The notes under the pieces: generated by a model
The model's database searches: none
What the model was told of the DNA's origin: nothing
What the model saw: the letters and a program-made list of their open reading frames with translations, nothing else
Part shown: one piece after another, positions 11,883 through 19,238 of the stretch
How positions within the stretch are numbered: the stretch's first letter is position 1
How the letters are laid out: each line of letters begins with the position of its first letter
Program-made: the position numbers and the translations under genes
Assembly (NCBI GenBank): GCA_035761165.1
Contig: DASTRO010000128.1
Location: 1-64,000, forward strand
DNA: 64,000 nt
Reading direction: 5' to 3'
From: CALCHX01 sp035761165
Lineage (GTDB): Bacteria; Gemmatimonadota; Gemmatimonadetes; Gemmatimonadales; Gemmatimonadaceae

Positions 11883-12788
11883 GTGCCACAGCGCTCCCTC
11901 GTCGCGCGGCTCGGCTGGACGCTGCGCGATTACGCCAAGCGCGTCTGGGACAACAGCGGCGAGGACAACATCTTCTTCCTCGCGGGGGGGATCGCCTTCA
12001 ACCTCCTCCTGGCCGCGGTTCCGTTCGTTCTCCTGCTCGCGGCCGGCATCGCGTCCTTCCTCGATCAGCCGTCGCGCGACGCGATCCACGTCATCTCCGA
12101 GATCCTCGACCGCCTCCTGCCGCCCGGCGTGACGCCCGGCGAGGGGCCGCTCGAGGAGCTGCTCGACGGGATCGTCGCCGCGCGTGGGCCGGTGAGCCTC
12201 TACAGCGCCATCCTCTTCATCTGGTTCAGCACGCGCCTCTTCGGCTCGCTGCGCAGCGTGCTCGCGGAAGTCTTCGACATCGAGACCGACCGCGGCATCA
12301 TCGGCGGCAAGCTGTTCGACGTGAAGGTCACGGTGGTCTCCACCGTCCTCTTCACCGGCTACACGGTGGTGAACACGTACCTCGAGATCGCGCGCTCCCG
12401 CGGCGTCGCGGTGCTGATCGAGCTCGGCCTGCGCCGTGATTTCATGGGCTGGGTGCAGTACGCCACCGGGCGGCTCTTCGCCTTCCTCTTCATCGTCCTG
12501 CTCTTCTTCGCGCTGTACAAGGCGCTGCCCAATCGCCGCATCCGGTGGCGCACCGCGCTGCTCGCGGCGCTCTTCGCCGCCGTGCTCTTCGAGGCTGCCC
12601 GGAGCCTCTTCACGATCTACGTCGCGAACTTCAACCCGGGCTCGATCTACACGGGCACGCTCACCGCGCTCGTGGTCTTCGTCGTCTGGGTGTACTACGC
12701 CGCCATGCTCTTCATCCTCGGCGGCGAGGTGGCGCAGGTGCACGAGCTGCGGCGCGTGCGGCAGTTGCAGCGGGAGGTGTTCGAGTGA
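11883..12788 (+). CDS. YihY/UPF0761 family inner-membrane protein
   Basis: 301 residues with about six hydrophobic segments. YihY (formerly BrkB/RNase BN-like) features: DNSGEDNIFFLAGGIAFN near the N-terminus, a central FIWFSTRLFGSLRSVL block, YKALPNRRIRWRTAL, and a C-terminal GSIYTGTLTALVVFVVWVYY followed by LGGEVAQ. The biochemical function of the family is unsettled; a role in membrane transport has been suggested. Start is GTG. It lies 58 bp after the YtxH gene and may share its transcript. Confidence 0.88.
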   Translation: MPQRSLVARLGWTLRDYAKRVWDNSGEDNIFFLAGGIAFNLLLAAVPFVLLLAAGIASFLDQPSRDAIHVISEILDRLLPPGVTPGEGPLEELLDGIVAARGPVSLYSAILFIWFSTRLFGSLRSVLAEVFDIETDRGIIGGKLFDVKVTVVSTVLFTGYTVVNTYLEIARSRGVAVLIELGLRRDFMGWVQYATGRLFAFLFIVLLFFALYKALPNRRIRWRTALLAALFAAVLFEAARSLFTIYVANFNPGSIYTGTLTALVVFVVWVYYAAMLFILGGEVAQVHELRRVRQLQREVFE

Positions 12789-12927
12789 CCGGCGCGGCGC
12801 ACCGCGTGTGCCGTGCGTCACCGGCGCGGCGCGCGGAAACGTGCGTTGTCGCGCCGGGCGCGGCGGACTCTGCATCCTGGCCCGAAGGTTGCCTCCCTCC
12901 GGGGTGAACGACCACCCGGAGACCAGA

Positions 12928-13167
12928 ATGCGCAAGCTCAGCACCCTCCTCGCCGCCGCTGCCATCGCGACCCTCGCCGCGTGCGGCGGTTCCGCCGAGG
13001 TGCCGAAGGATGTCGATGTCGACGCGGACGTGAAGACCGATACCGTGCCGCTGCCGGACGTCGACGTCGGCACCGATACCGCCAAGGTGACCGTGCCCGA
13101 CGTCGACGTGAACATGGGCGGCACCGACACCACGCGTCGCGACACCACGCGGCCACCGCAGCCGTGA
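12928..13167 (+). CDS. Small lipoprotein with repeated Asp/Val motifs
   Basis: 79 residues. Signal peptide with lipobox LAAC (Cys about residue 19), so lipidated and exported. The mature part is almost entirely a loose repeat of DVDV and TDT blocks (PKDVDVDADVKTDT, LPDVDVGTDT, VPDVDVNMGGTDTT), then RRDTTRPPQP. No known domain. The acidic repeats could bind cations or simply act as a spacer; both are guesses. GGAG about 8 nt upstream supports the ATG. It is followed by two strong hairpins. Confidence 0.75.
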   Translation: MRKLSTLLAAAAIATLAACGGSAEVPKDVDVDADVKTDTVPLPDVDVGTDTAKVTVPDVDVNMGGTDTTRRDTTRPPQP

Positions 13168-13174
13168 TCGCACG

Positions 13175-13215
13175 CCGCGGTGCGCACCGGCCCCTGGGGC
13201 CGGTGCGCACCGCGG
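13175..13215. terminator. Very strong hairpin, 20-bp perfect arms
   Basis: CCGCGGTGCGCACCGG and four more bases pair perfectly with 13196-13215 across one central T. No T-run follows, as usual at this G+C. It begins 8 nt after the lipoprotein stop. Confidence 0.6.
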
Positions 13216-13225
13216 CCCCTCCTGC

Positions 13226-13260
13226 CACGCTGCCCGCCGGCCTTCCCGGCGGGCAGCGTG
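13226..13260. terminator. Second hairpin, 15-bp perfect arms
   Basis: CACGCTGCCCGCCGG (13226-13240) pairs with 13246-13260 around a 5-nt loop. It follows the first hairpin by 10 bp and precedes the ltaE promoter, so the pair isolates the lipoprotein transcript. Confidence 0.6.
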
Positions 13261-13310
13261 CGTGACGACCGTCGGGCCCGCGTCGCCTTCCATCGCCGGC
13301 GTGGCGCGAT

Positions 13311-13316
13311 CATCTT
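13311..13316 (+). promoter_or_regulatory. -10-like CATCTT, 7 nt before ltaE ATG
   Basis: A one-base variant of TAnnTT placed 7 nt from the ATG, the same spacing as the other putative leaderless starts. TTCCAT lies 17 bp further up. Weak on its own. Confidence 0.3.
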
Positions 13317-13323
13317 GCGCGCC

Positions 13324-14346
13324 ATGCGCATCGATCTGCGAAGTGACACGGTGACGCGGCCCACGGCCGCGATGCGGCGCGCCATGGCCGACGCGGAGGT
13401 CGGCGACGACGTGCTCGACGGCGACCCCACGGTGCTGCGCCTGCAGGAGCGCGTCTGCGAGCTGCTCGGCAAGGAGCGCGCGCTCTTCTTCCCCAGCGGG
13501 ACGATGGCCAATCAGAGCGCGCTCTGGCTGCTCGGCCGGCGCGGCACCGAGGTGCTGCTCGACGCGAACGCGCACGTCATCCACTGGGAGGTGGCCGGCG
13601 CGGCGGCGCTCGCCGGGCTGCAGCCACGCCCCGTCGCCGGCGACGGACCCGTCATGGACGCCGCGGCGCTGCAGGCCGCCATCCGTCCGCGCTCGCCCCA
13701 CGCACCGCGCGCCAGCCTGGTCTGCGTGGAGAACACGCATAACGGCGCTGGCGGCAAGGTCACCCCGCTCACCGAGCTGCGCGCCATCCGGGACGTGGCC
13801 ACCCGGCACGAGCTTCCCGTGCACATGGACGGGGCGCGCCTCTGGAATGCGGCCGCCGCGAGCGGCACCGCGCTGGCTGACTTCGCCGCCTGTGCGGACA
13901 CCGTGATGGTCAGCTTCTCGAAGGGGCTCGGCGCGCCGGTGGGCGCGGCGCTCGCCGGATCGGCCGCCGCCATGGCCGACGGGTGGGAGGTGCGGAAGCG
14001 CCTTGGCGGTGGGATGCGCCAGTCCGGGATCCTCGCCGCGGCGGCGCTCCACGCGCTGGAGCACCACCTCGCGCGGCTCCCCGAGGACCATGCGCACGCG
14101 CGCCTGCTCGGCGAGCGAGTGGACGGCGCGGGTGGCGCCCGTGTCGTGCCGCCCGATACCAACATCCTCATGATCGACCTGCCGGCGGGCCGCGATTCGG
14201 CCGCCGTCGCGCGCGCCGCGGCGGAGCAGGGGGTGCTCGTCAGCGTGTGGTCGCCCACGCGGCTGCGCGCCGTGACGCACCTGGATGCGTCGCGGGCGGA
14301 CGTCGAGCGCGCCGGCGAGGTGCTGGCCCGCGCCCTGGAGGAGTGA
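13324..14346 (+). CDS. ltaE: Low-specificity L-threonine aldolase
   Basis: PLP enzyme cleaving L-threonine or allo-threonine to glycine and acetaldehyde. 340 residues. Seen: N-terminal DLRSDTVTRPTAAMR, VGDDVLDGDPTV, FFPSGTMANQSAL, VENTHNGAGGKV, PVHMDGARLWNA and the PLP lysine K200 in VMVSFSKGLGAP. ATG 13324 places the family's usual N-terminus (xIDLRSDTVT) at residue 2. An in-frame extension to 13180 runs through the hairpins and is rejected. Confidence 0.93.
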   Translation: MRIDLRSDTVTRPTAAMRRAMADAEVGDDVLDGDPTVLRLQERVCELLGKERALFFPSGTMANQSALWLLGRRGTEVLLDANAHVIHWEVAGAAALAGLQPRPVAGDGPVMDAAALQAAIRPRSPHAPRASLVCVENTHNGAGGKVTPLTELRAIRDVATRHELPVHMDGARLWNAAAASGTALADFAACADTVMVSFSKGLGAPVGAALAGSAAAMADGWEVRKRLGGGMRQSGILAAAALHALEHHLARLPEDHAHARLLGERVDGAGGARVVPPDTNILMIDLPAGRDSAAVARAAAEQGVLVSVWSPTRLRAVTHLDASRADVERAGEVLARALEE

Positions 14347-14353
14347 CCGGCGG

Positions 14354-14383
14354 TTGATTCCCCCGGACCGAGGGGGTTATCTT
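14354..14383 (+). promoter_or_regulatory. SRP RNA promoter TTGATT-18-TATCTT
   Basis: TTGATT at 14354-14359 and TATCTT at 14378-14383 with an 18-bp spacer; the first paired base of the SRP RNA stem is 7 nt downstream. The spacer contains an inverted repeat, CCCCC at 14360-14364 and GGGGG at 14372-14376, which could alternatively be the ltaE terminator. Confidence 0.5.
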
Positions 14384-14389
14384 TCGGGT

Positions 14390-14490
14390 GCTCCAGGTCC
14401 CGGAGGGCGTGAGCCCGCTAACTCCGTCAGGACCCCGAAGGTAGCAGCGGCATGTGGTGTCTCACGTTGCTCCGTCAGACCTGGAGTATC
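14390..14490 (+). ncRNA. ffs: Signal recognition particle RNA, small bacterial (4.5S) type
   Basis: The RNA scaffold of the signal recognition particle that binds Ffh. The ends pair: GCTCCAGGTC (14390-14399) with GACCTGGAGT (14478-14487). The distal part holds the conserved Ffh-binding loop region GTCAGGACCCCGAAGGTAGC around 14427-14446, followed by GCAGC-like sequence and the returning strand TGCTCCGTCAG. Length near 100 nt fits the Alu-less small form. It lies between ltaE and dnaX, a position seen in several phyla. Confidence 0.9.
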
Positions 14491-14587
14491 GCGCGGGTGG
14501 TGAGCGAGCGAGGCCGGCGACGGCGGCTCGGCACCCCCGCGCGATCTGTTCCGGCGCCTTGAACCTGCGCCCTCCGCGCCCGACATT

Positions 14588-14625
14588 GAGAGCCCGGCCC
14601 CGCACTCCCCACGGGCCGGGCTCTC
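14588..14625. terminator. Terminator-like hairpin after SRP RNA
   Basis: GAGAGCCCGGCCC (14588-14600) pairs perfectly with 14613-14625; 12-nt loop; followed by TCGCGTT. It separates ffs from dnaX by ending 22 bp before the dnaX ATG. Confidence 0.65.
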
Positions 14626-14647
14626 TCGCGTTCCCGCTGCCCGCTCC

Positions 14648-16612
14648 ATGGCCCTCGCCCTCGCCCGCAAGTACCGGCCGCGCAACTTCGCCTCGGTCGC
14701 CGTCCAGTCGCACGTCTCCAATACGCTCAGGGGAGCGATCGCGCGCGGCCGCGTGGCCCAGGGCTACCTCCTCTGTGGTCCGCGCGGCACGGGGAAGACG
14801 ACGCTCGCCCGCGTGCTCGCGATGGCGCTCAACTGCGAGCGACGGCACGCCGGCATCGACGCGGGGCTCGCCGCCGGCACCGCCGCAGGCGGGAGCGCCG
14901 ACAACGTACCGGCGTCCGACGCGTCGCTCGCCCGCGACGCGGGGGAGCCCTGTGGCGAGTGCGCCTCCTGCCAGCGCATCTGGAGCGGCGCGGCCAGCCT
15001 GGACGTCGTCGAGATCGACGCCGCCTCCAATCGCGGTGTGGACGACGCCCGCGAGCTGCGCGAGCGCGCCATGTACGCCCCGTCCGCGGAGGACCGTTAC
15101 AAGGTCTACATCGTGGACGAGGCGCACATGCTCACCCGCGAGGCCTGGAACGCGCTGCTCAAGGTGCTCGAGGAGCCGCCGCCGCGCGTCGTCTTCGTCT
15201 TCGCCACCACCGAGCCGCAGAAGATCGCGCAGACGGCCGCGCCGGTGATGAGCCGCCTGCAGCGCTTCGACCTGAAGCGCATCGGCCCGGCCGAGATCCG
15301 CGAGCGACTGGCCGCCGTGCTCGCCGCCGAGGGGGTGCCTGCGGAGCCGGATGCCCTCGCCATGATCGCGCGGGCCGCCGACGGTGGGCTGCGCGACGCG
15401 CTCAGCCTCACCGACCAGGTGCTCTCGCTCGGCGACGGCGGCGTCACCGCCGAACGTGTACGCGATGCCCTGGGCCTGGTGCCCGAGGACGAGTTCCTCG
15501 CCCTGCTCGACCTGGTGGCCGAGCGGCGGGCCGGCGACGTCTTCGGTGCCGTCGGCCGGCTCGTGGACGGCGGCGTCGACCTCGGGCTCTTCTTCACCGG
15601 CCTGGGCGACATCCTCCGCGCGCAGCTCGCCGTCGTCCTCGGCGGCGCCGCCGGCGACGTCTCCGAGCGGATGCTGGCCGAGCTTCAGGCACGCCGCGAC
15701 CGGCTGGCCGCCGGCGACCTGCTGCGCATGCTCGCCGCGCTGGGAGAGCTGGAGCCGCGCTTCCGGCGCAGCGGGCAGCAGCAGCTCCTCCTCGAGACGC
15801 TCCTCGTGCGCTTCGCGCTGATGGATCGCGCCGTGGAGCTGGAAGCGGTGCTGCGCGAGCTGGGCGGGGGCTCGTCGTCGCCGCGCGGCGGCCCGGCGCG
15901 CCCCGTGGTGCCGCTCTCGCCCCCTTCGGCGGGCTCGACGTCCTCCCTGGCCGGCTCGGGGCCCGCGCCGCCGGCGGCGCCCGTGATCCCCGTGGCGCCT
16001 GTGACGCCCGTCGCGCGCGACGTCGCGCCGTCGGTCGGCTCCGCGGGGCGGCAGCCGACGCGCGCGGCGCGCGAGGTGGCGCCGCCATCGGTGCCCGCGT
16101 CCGAGGCGGCGGCGGGTGGCCCGCCGCCGTGGGACGGGCCCAAGCCATGGGAGGCGGGACCCGACGGCGGCGCGCGCGGCGCCACGGCCACCATCGTCCC
16201 GCCGCCGACCGCCACGTCGGCCCGTGCGGCGGCGCCCGATCTCAACCGGTTGGTCGAGCGGTGGGGCGAGGTCGTGGCCCGCGTGCGCGAGCAGGGGCGC
16301 GTCATGCTCGCCACGCTGCTCGGCGACACCCTGCCCGTCGCCGTCTCGGCGAGCGGCGTCGTCACCATCGAGGCGGAGGACGAGGCTGCGGCCACCGGCC
16401 TCGAGACCGGGCGCGACGACCTGCTCGCGGCGCTCGGGGCGATCTTTCCCGGCATTCAGCGGGTCGTGGTGCGCGGTAGCTCGGGCGCGGTGCGCCCGCC
16501 GCAGCGGCTCACCACCGAGGGGATCCGCGAGGAGCGACTCGGCAACCTGCGGCGGCGCGATCCGCAGCTCGCCGAGGCCGTGGACGCGCTCGATCTCGAG
16601 CTGCTCGACTGA
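14648..16612 (+). CDS. dnaX: DNA polymerase III subunits gamma/tau
   Basis: Clamp-loader ATPase of the replisome. 654 residues. N-terminus ALARKYRPRNFASV, Walker A GPRGTGKTT at 44-52, VEIDAASNRGVDDAREL, Walker B VYIVDEAHML, sensor EEPPPRVVFVFATTEP. The zinc module has its first Cys in ALNC but is interrupted by about 40 Gly/Ala/Asp-rich residues before CGECASC; in well-known DnaX proteins this link is about 12 residues. Domain III is followed by a long Pro/Ala/Gly linker (about 410-530) and a tau-like C-terminal domain. I see no A-rich slippery site for a gamma frameshift. Confidence 0.93.
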   Translation: MALALARKYRPRNFASVAVQSHVSNTLRGAIARGRVAQGYLLCGPRGTGKTTLARVLAMALNCERRHAGIDAGLAAGTAAGGSADNVPASDASLARDAGEPCGECASCQRIWSGAASLDVVEIDAASNRGVDDARELRERAMYAPSAEDRYKVYIVDEAHMLTREAWNALLKVLEEPPPRVVFVFATTEPQKIAQTAAPVMSRLQRFDLKRIGPAEIRERLAAVLAAEGVPAEPDALAMIARAADGGLRDALSLTDQVLSLGDGGVTAERVRDALGLVPEDEFLALLDLVAERRAGDVFGAVGRLVDGGVDLGLFFTGLGDILRAQLAVVLGGAAGDVSERMLAELQARRDRLAAGDLLRMLAALGELEPRFRRSGQQQLLLETLLVRFALMDRAVELEAVLRELGGGSSSPRGGPARPVVPLSPPSAGSTSSLAGSGPAPPAAPVIPVAPVTPVARDVAPSVGSAGRQPTRAAREVAPPSVPASEAAAGGPPPWDGPKPWEAGPDGGARGATATIVPPPTATSARAAAPDLNRLVERWGEVVARVREQGRVMLATLLGDTLPVAVSASGVVTIEAEDEAAATGLETGRDDLLAALGAIFPGIQRVVVRGSSGAVRPPQRLTTEGIREERLGNLRRRDPQLAEAVDALDLELLD

Positions 16613-16716
16613 CGCGGCGCGCGGCCACGCGCCCTGCGCCCGGCGGCGCGTACCGTCCCCCGTGATGCGGCTCACGGCGCGCCGCGCGCCGCGCCTCGTG
16701 GCGCCCTGTCGCGTGC

Positions 16717-16746
16717 TTGCGGCCCGCGACGACTCCGGGGTAGGTT
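16717..16746 (+). promoter_or_regulatory. Promoter TTGCGG-18-TAGGTT before ybaB
   Basis: TTGCGG at 16717-16722 and TAGGTT at 16741-16746 with 18 bp between them. Predicted start near 16753 gives a leader of about 26 nt to the ybaB ATG. It would drive the ybaB to cinA series of genes. Confidence 0.5.
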
Positions 16747-16778
16747 ACGCCTCTACTTCCTGACCTCGTCGTCGAGCC

Positions 16779-17096
16779 ATGGCTGACATCATGAAGATCC
16801 TGCAGCAGGCGCAACAGATGCAGGGGCGCCTGCAGGAAATCCAGGACGAGCTGTCCCAGAAGACCGTCGCCGGCAGCGCGGGCGGCGGCATGGTGACGGC
16901 CGAGGCGGACGGCAAGGGACAGATCCGGCGCATCAAGATCGACGCGACGGTCGTCGATCCGTCGGACGTCGAGATGCTCGAGGATCTCGTCCTCGTCGCC
17001 GTGAGCGACGCGCAGAAGAAGGCCGCCGCGCTCGCCCAGGAGGAGATGGGCAAGCTGACCGGCGGCCTGGACCTCCCGTTCAAGCTGCCCTTCTGA
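16779..17096 (+). CDS. ybaB: YbaB/EbfC family nucleoid-associated protein
   Basis: 105 residues; DNA-binding dimer often encoded between dnaX and recR. N-terminal helix MADIMKILQQAQQMQGRLQ, then the conserved VTAEADGKGQIRRIKID and DVEMLEDLVLVAVSDAQKKA. Stop is 1 bp before the recR GTG. Full length. Confidence 0.92.
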   Translation: MADIMKILQQAQQMQGRLQEIQDELSQKTVAGSAGGGMVTAEADGKGQIRRIKIDATVVDPSDVEMLEDLVLVAVSDAQKKAAALAQEEMGKLTGGLDLPFKLPF

Positions 17097-17097
17097 C

Positions 17098-17688
17098 GTG
17101 TCGGCGATCGACGACCTGGCCGCGGAGTTCGCCAAGCTGCCGGGGATCGGTCGGAAGACGGCGCTGCGGTTGACCTATCACCTGCTGAAACAGTCGCCCG
17201 ACCAGAGCCGCCGGCTGGCCGAGGCGCTGGTCACGCTGGCCGAGCGCGTGCGGCCGTGCGCGCGGTGCTTCAACCTCACCGAGCACGAGCTGTGCGACAT
17301 CTGCCGGGACCCCCGGCGTGACCTCGGGGTGGTCTGCGCCGTCGAAGAAGCGTCGGACATCGGTGCCATCGAGCGGACGGGGGAGTTCCGGGGCCTCTAC
17401 CACGTGCTGGGGGGGCGGCTGTCGCCCCTCGATGGCATCGGTCCGGAGGAGCTGACGATCCCGCAGCTGCTGCAGCGGGTCGACGCTGGCAACATTCGTG
17501 AAGTGATCATCGCCACCAATCCGAGCCTCGAAGGCGAGGCCACCGCCCTCTACGTACAGCGACAGCTCGTGCCCCATCGCGTCACCGTGACCCGCATCGC
17601 CCGCGGCCTCCCCGTGGGCGGTGACCTCGAATACGCCGACGGCGTGACCATCGCGCAGGCGCTCGCCGCGCGCCGGGAGATGGTGTGA
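17098..17688 (+). CDS. recR: Recombination protein RecR
   Basis: Works with RecO (and RecF) to load RecA at gaps. 196 residues: helix-hairpin-helix LPGIGRKTALRL, a four-cysteine zinc finger CARCFNL...CDICRDPRRD, and a Toprim domain (VVCAVEEASDIGAIE, LGGRLSPLDGIGPEEL, EVIIATNPSLEGEATALY). Start GTG at 17098 just after the ybaB stop. The stop overlaps the next gene (TGATG). Confidence 0.95.
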   Translation: MSAIDDLAAEFAKLPGIGRKTALRLTYHLLKQSPDQSRRLAEALVTLAERVRPCARCFNLTEHELCDICRDPRRDLGVVCAVEEASDIGAIERTGEFRGLYHVLGGRLSPLDGIGPEELTIPQLLQRVDAGNIREVIIATNPSLEGEATALYVQRQLVPHRVTVTRIARGLPVGGDLEYADGVTIAQALAARREMV

Positions 17689-18023
17689 TGCGGTCCCGTC
17701 GCCACGATCCCCTCGATCCGCGGCTGGCGATCGCGCGCGCGCGCGTCACGCGGCGGCGCGGAGGACAGCGGCTGGCCGCGGTGGGCTTCCTCGGCGGGCT
17801 GGCGGCCGGCGTCATCCTCGCCAGCCAGCAGCTGCATCGGCATCGCCGCAACCTCTTCAGCCCGCGTCCCTACGAGCGCCTCGTCGCCCTCGCGGCGCTC
17901 CGCGCCCAGCCGTCGGTCGAGACGCTCCGTCTCCTGCACGACTACGTCGGGTGGGAGTCCCGGCCCACCCTCCGCCGTCGCGGCTTCCAGCTCCTGCGGC
18001 AGCTCGAGCGCACCTTCAGCTAG
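17688..18023 (+). CDS. Small single-span membrane protein between recR and mglB
   Basis: 111 residues, no recognised family. A basic N-terminus (about 1-25, many Arg) precedes one hydrophobic segment (AAVGFLGGLAAGVILA, about 28-45), then a basic helical cytosolic-type region with RPYERLVALAALRAQ and ETLRLLHDYVGWESRP. The ATG shares its A with the recR stop, and 11 bp separate it from mglB, so it is coupled to both. The repeated short helices in the C-terminal part resemble a HEAT-like pair, but this is weak. Context suggests a membrane partner for MglAB. Confidence 0.7.
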   Translation: MRSRRHDPLDPRLAIARARVTRRRGGQRLAAVGFLGGLAAGVILASQQLHRHRRNLFSPRPYERLVALAALRAQPSVETLRLLHDYVGWESRPTLRRRGFQLLRQLERTFS

Positions 18024-18034
18024 GACGTCCCGGC

Positions 18035-18523
18035 ATGCCCGTAGGCTCAGCCAGCTGGTCGTTCACCCAGGACGACTTCGACGGCATCACGCAGACCCTC
18101 CAGCGGTTCCTCTACGACAGCAACGCGCGCTGCGCGCTGCTCGTGGACCGCACCGGCCAGCTCGTCGCCACCGTCGGCGAGCAGCCCACCTTCGACCCCA
18201 CCGCGTTCGCGACGCTCACCGCCGCCGACTTCAGCGCCAACGACCAGCTGGCGCGCCTCATCGGCGAGAGCGACTTCAACACGCTCTTCCACCAGGGCGA
18301 GAAGGAGTCGATGTACCTCGCCGACGTCGCGCGGCGCGTCATCCTCGTCGTCCTCTTCGACAACCGCACCACGCTCGGCCTCGTGCGCCTGAAGATGAAG
18401 CAGGCCGTCGACGAGCTCGTGAAGCTCTTCGAGCGCGTCTTCGAGCGCGAGCGCGAGGCGCAGCTCACCCGGCCCAACATCCTGGCCGGCGCGGACGACG
18501 AGATCGACCGGCTGTTCCAGTAA
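18035..18523 (+). CDS. mglB: Roadblock/LC7 domain protein, MglB-like
   Basis: 162 residues. A roadblock/LC7 fold is indicated by ARCALLVDRTGQLVATVG near the N-terminus, then the ANDQLARLIGESDF helix and RVILVVLFDNRTTLGLVRLKMK. MglB dimers act as GAP for the small GTPase MglA in polarity control (known from Myxococcus and Thermus). Placed 15 bp upstream of mglA, the expected order. The C-terminal region FEREREAQLTRPNI is an extended charged helix. ATG 18035 is chosen; the in-frame extension to 17951 overlaps the previous gene. Confidence 0.88.
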   Translation: MPVGSASWSFTQDDFDGITQTLQRFLYDSNARCALLVDRTGQLVATVGEQPTFDPTAFATLTAADFSANDQLARLIGESDFNTLFHQGEKESMYLADVARRVILVVLFDNRTTLGLVRLKMKQAVDELVKLFERVFEREREAQLTRPNILAGADDEIDRLFQ

Positions 18524-18538
18524 GCGAGAGGAACTGCC

Positions 18539-19216
18539 ATGTCGATGATCAACTACGCGTCCCGCGAGATCAACTGCAAGATCGTCTACTACGGCCCGGG
18601 GCTCGGCGGCAAGACCACGAACCTCGAGCACGTCTACGGCAAGGTCTCCCCCGAGACGCGCGGCAAGCTCATCTCCCTGGCCACGGAGACCGAGCGCACG
18701 CTCTTCTTCGACTTCCTGCCGGTGGACCTCGGCACGATCCGCGGCTTCCGCACGCGCTTCCATCTGTATACCGTGCCGGGGCAGGTGTACTACAACGCCA
18801 GCCGGAAGCTGATCCTGAAGGGCGTCGACGGCGTCGTCTTCGTCGCCGACTCCCAGATGGAGCGCATGGAGGCCAACGTCGAGGCGATGCAGAACCTGTA
18901 CGACAACATGGCCGAGCACGGGTACGACATCACCCGCATGCCCTTCGTCGTCCAGTACAACAAGCGCGATCTGCCCAACGCGGCCTCGATCGCCGAGCTG
19001 CAGGAGGCGCTCAATCCCGGGTGGGAGGTGCTGGAGCCGGCGCGGCAGCGCGAGGTGCCGGACCCGCAGCGCCCGGGGGAGAAGCTCGTCTGGCAGCTCG
19101 AGACCGGGGAGTGGGTGGAGCGTGCCCCGCACTTCGAGGCGGTCGCCGTCTCCGGCGAGGGGGTCTTCGACACGCTCAAGGCCGTGAGCAAGCTCGTTCT
19201 CAAGTCGCTCGCCTGA
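18539..19216 (+). CDS. mglA: MglA-like small Ras-superfamily GTPase
   Basis: 225 residues. P-loop GPGLGGKTT at 19-27; the switch II region reads TVPGQVYYNASRKLIL, the MglA form in which the usual DxxG Asp is replaced; VFVADSQMERMEAN follows, and the guanine motif is QYNKRDLP. About 30 residues longer than Myxococcus MglA, with an insertion near 160-190 (VLEPARQREVPDPQRPG). MglA-GTP marks a cell pole and drives motility or polarity machinery; the role in this organism is unknown. GAGAGGAA provides a good ribosome site. Follows mglB and precedes pgsA. Confidence 0.92.
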   Translation: MSMINYASREINCKIVYYGPGLGGKTTNLEHVYGKVSPETRGKLISLATETERTLFFDFLPVDLGTIRGFRTRFHLYTVPGQVYYNASRKLILKGVDGVVFVADSQMERMEANVEAMQNLYDNMAEHGYDITRMPFVVQYNKRDLPNAASIAELQEALNPGWEVLEPARQREVPDPQRPGEKLVWQLETGEWVERAPHFEAVAVSGEGVFDTLKAVSKLVLKSLA

Positions 19217-19238
19217 ACGCCCCGGGGGCCGCCGGCCC

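Noticed and set aside
14648..16612. Programmed frameshift for a gamma subunit in dnaX
   Set aside because: No A-run slippery heptamer is present in the gene.
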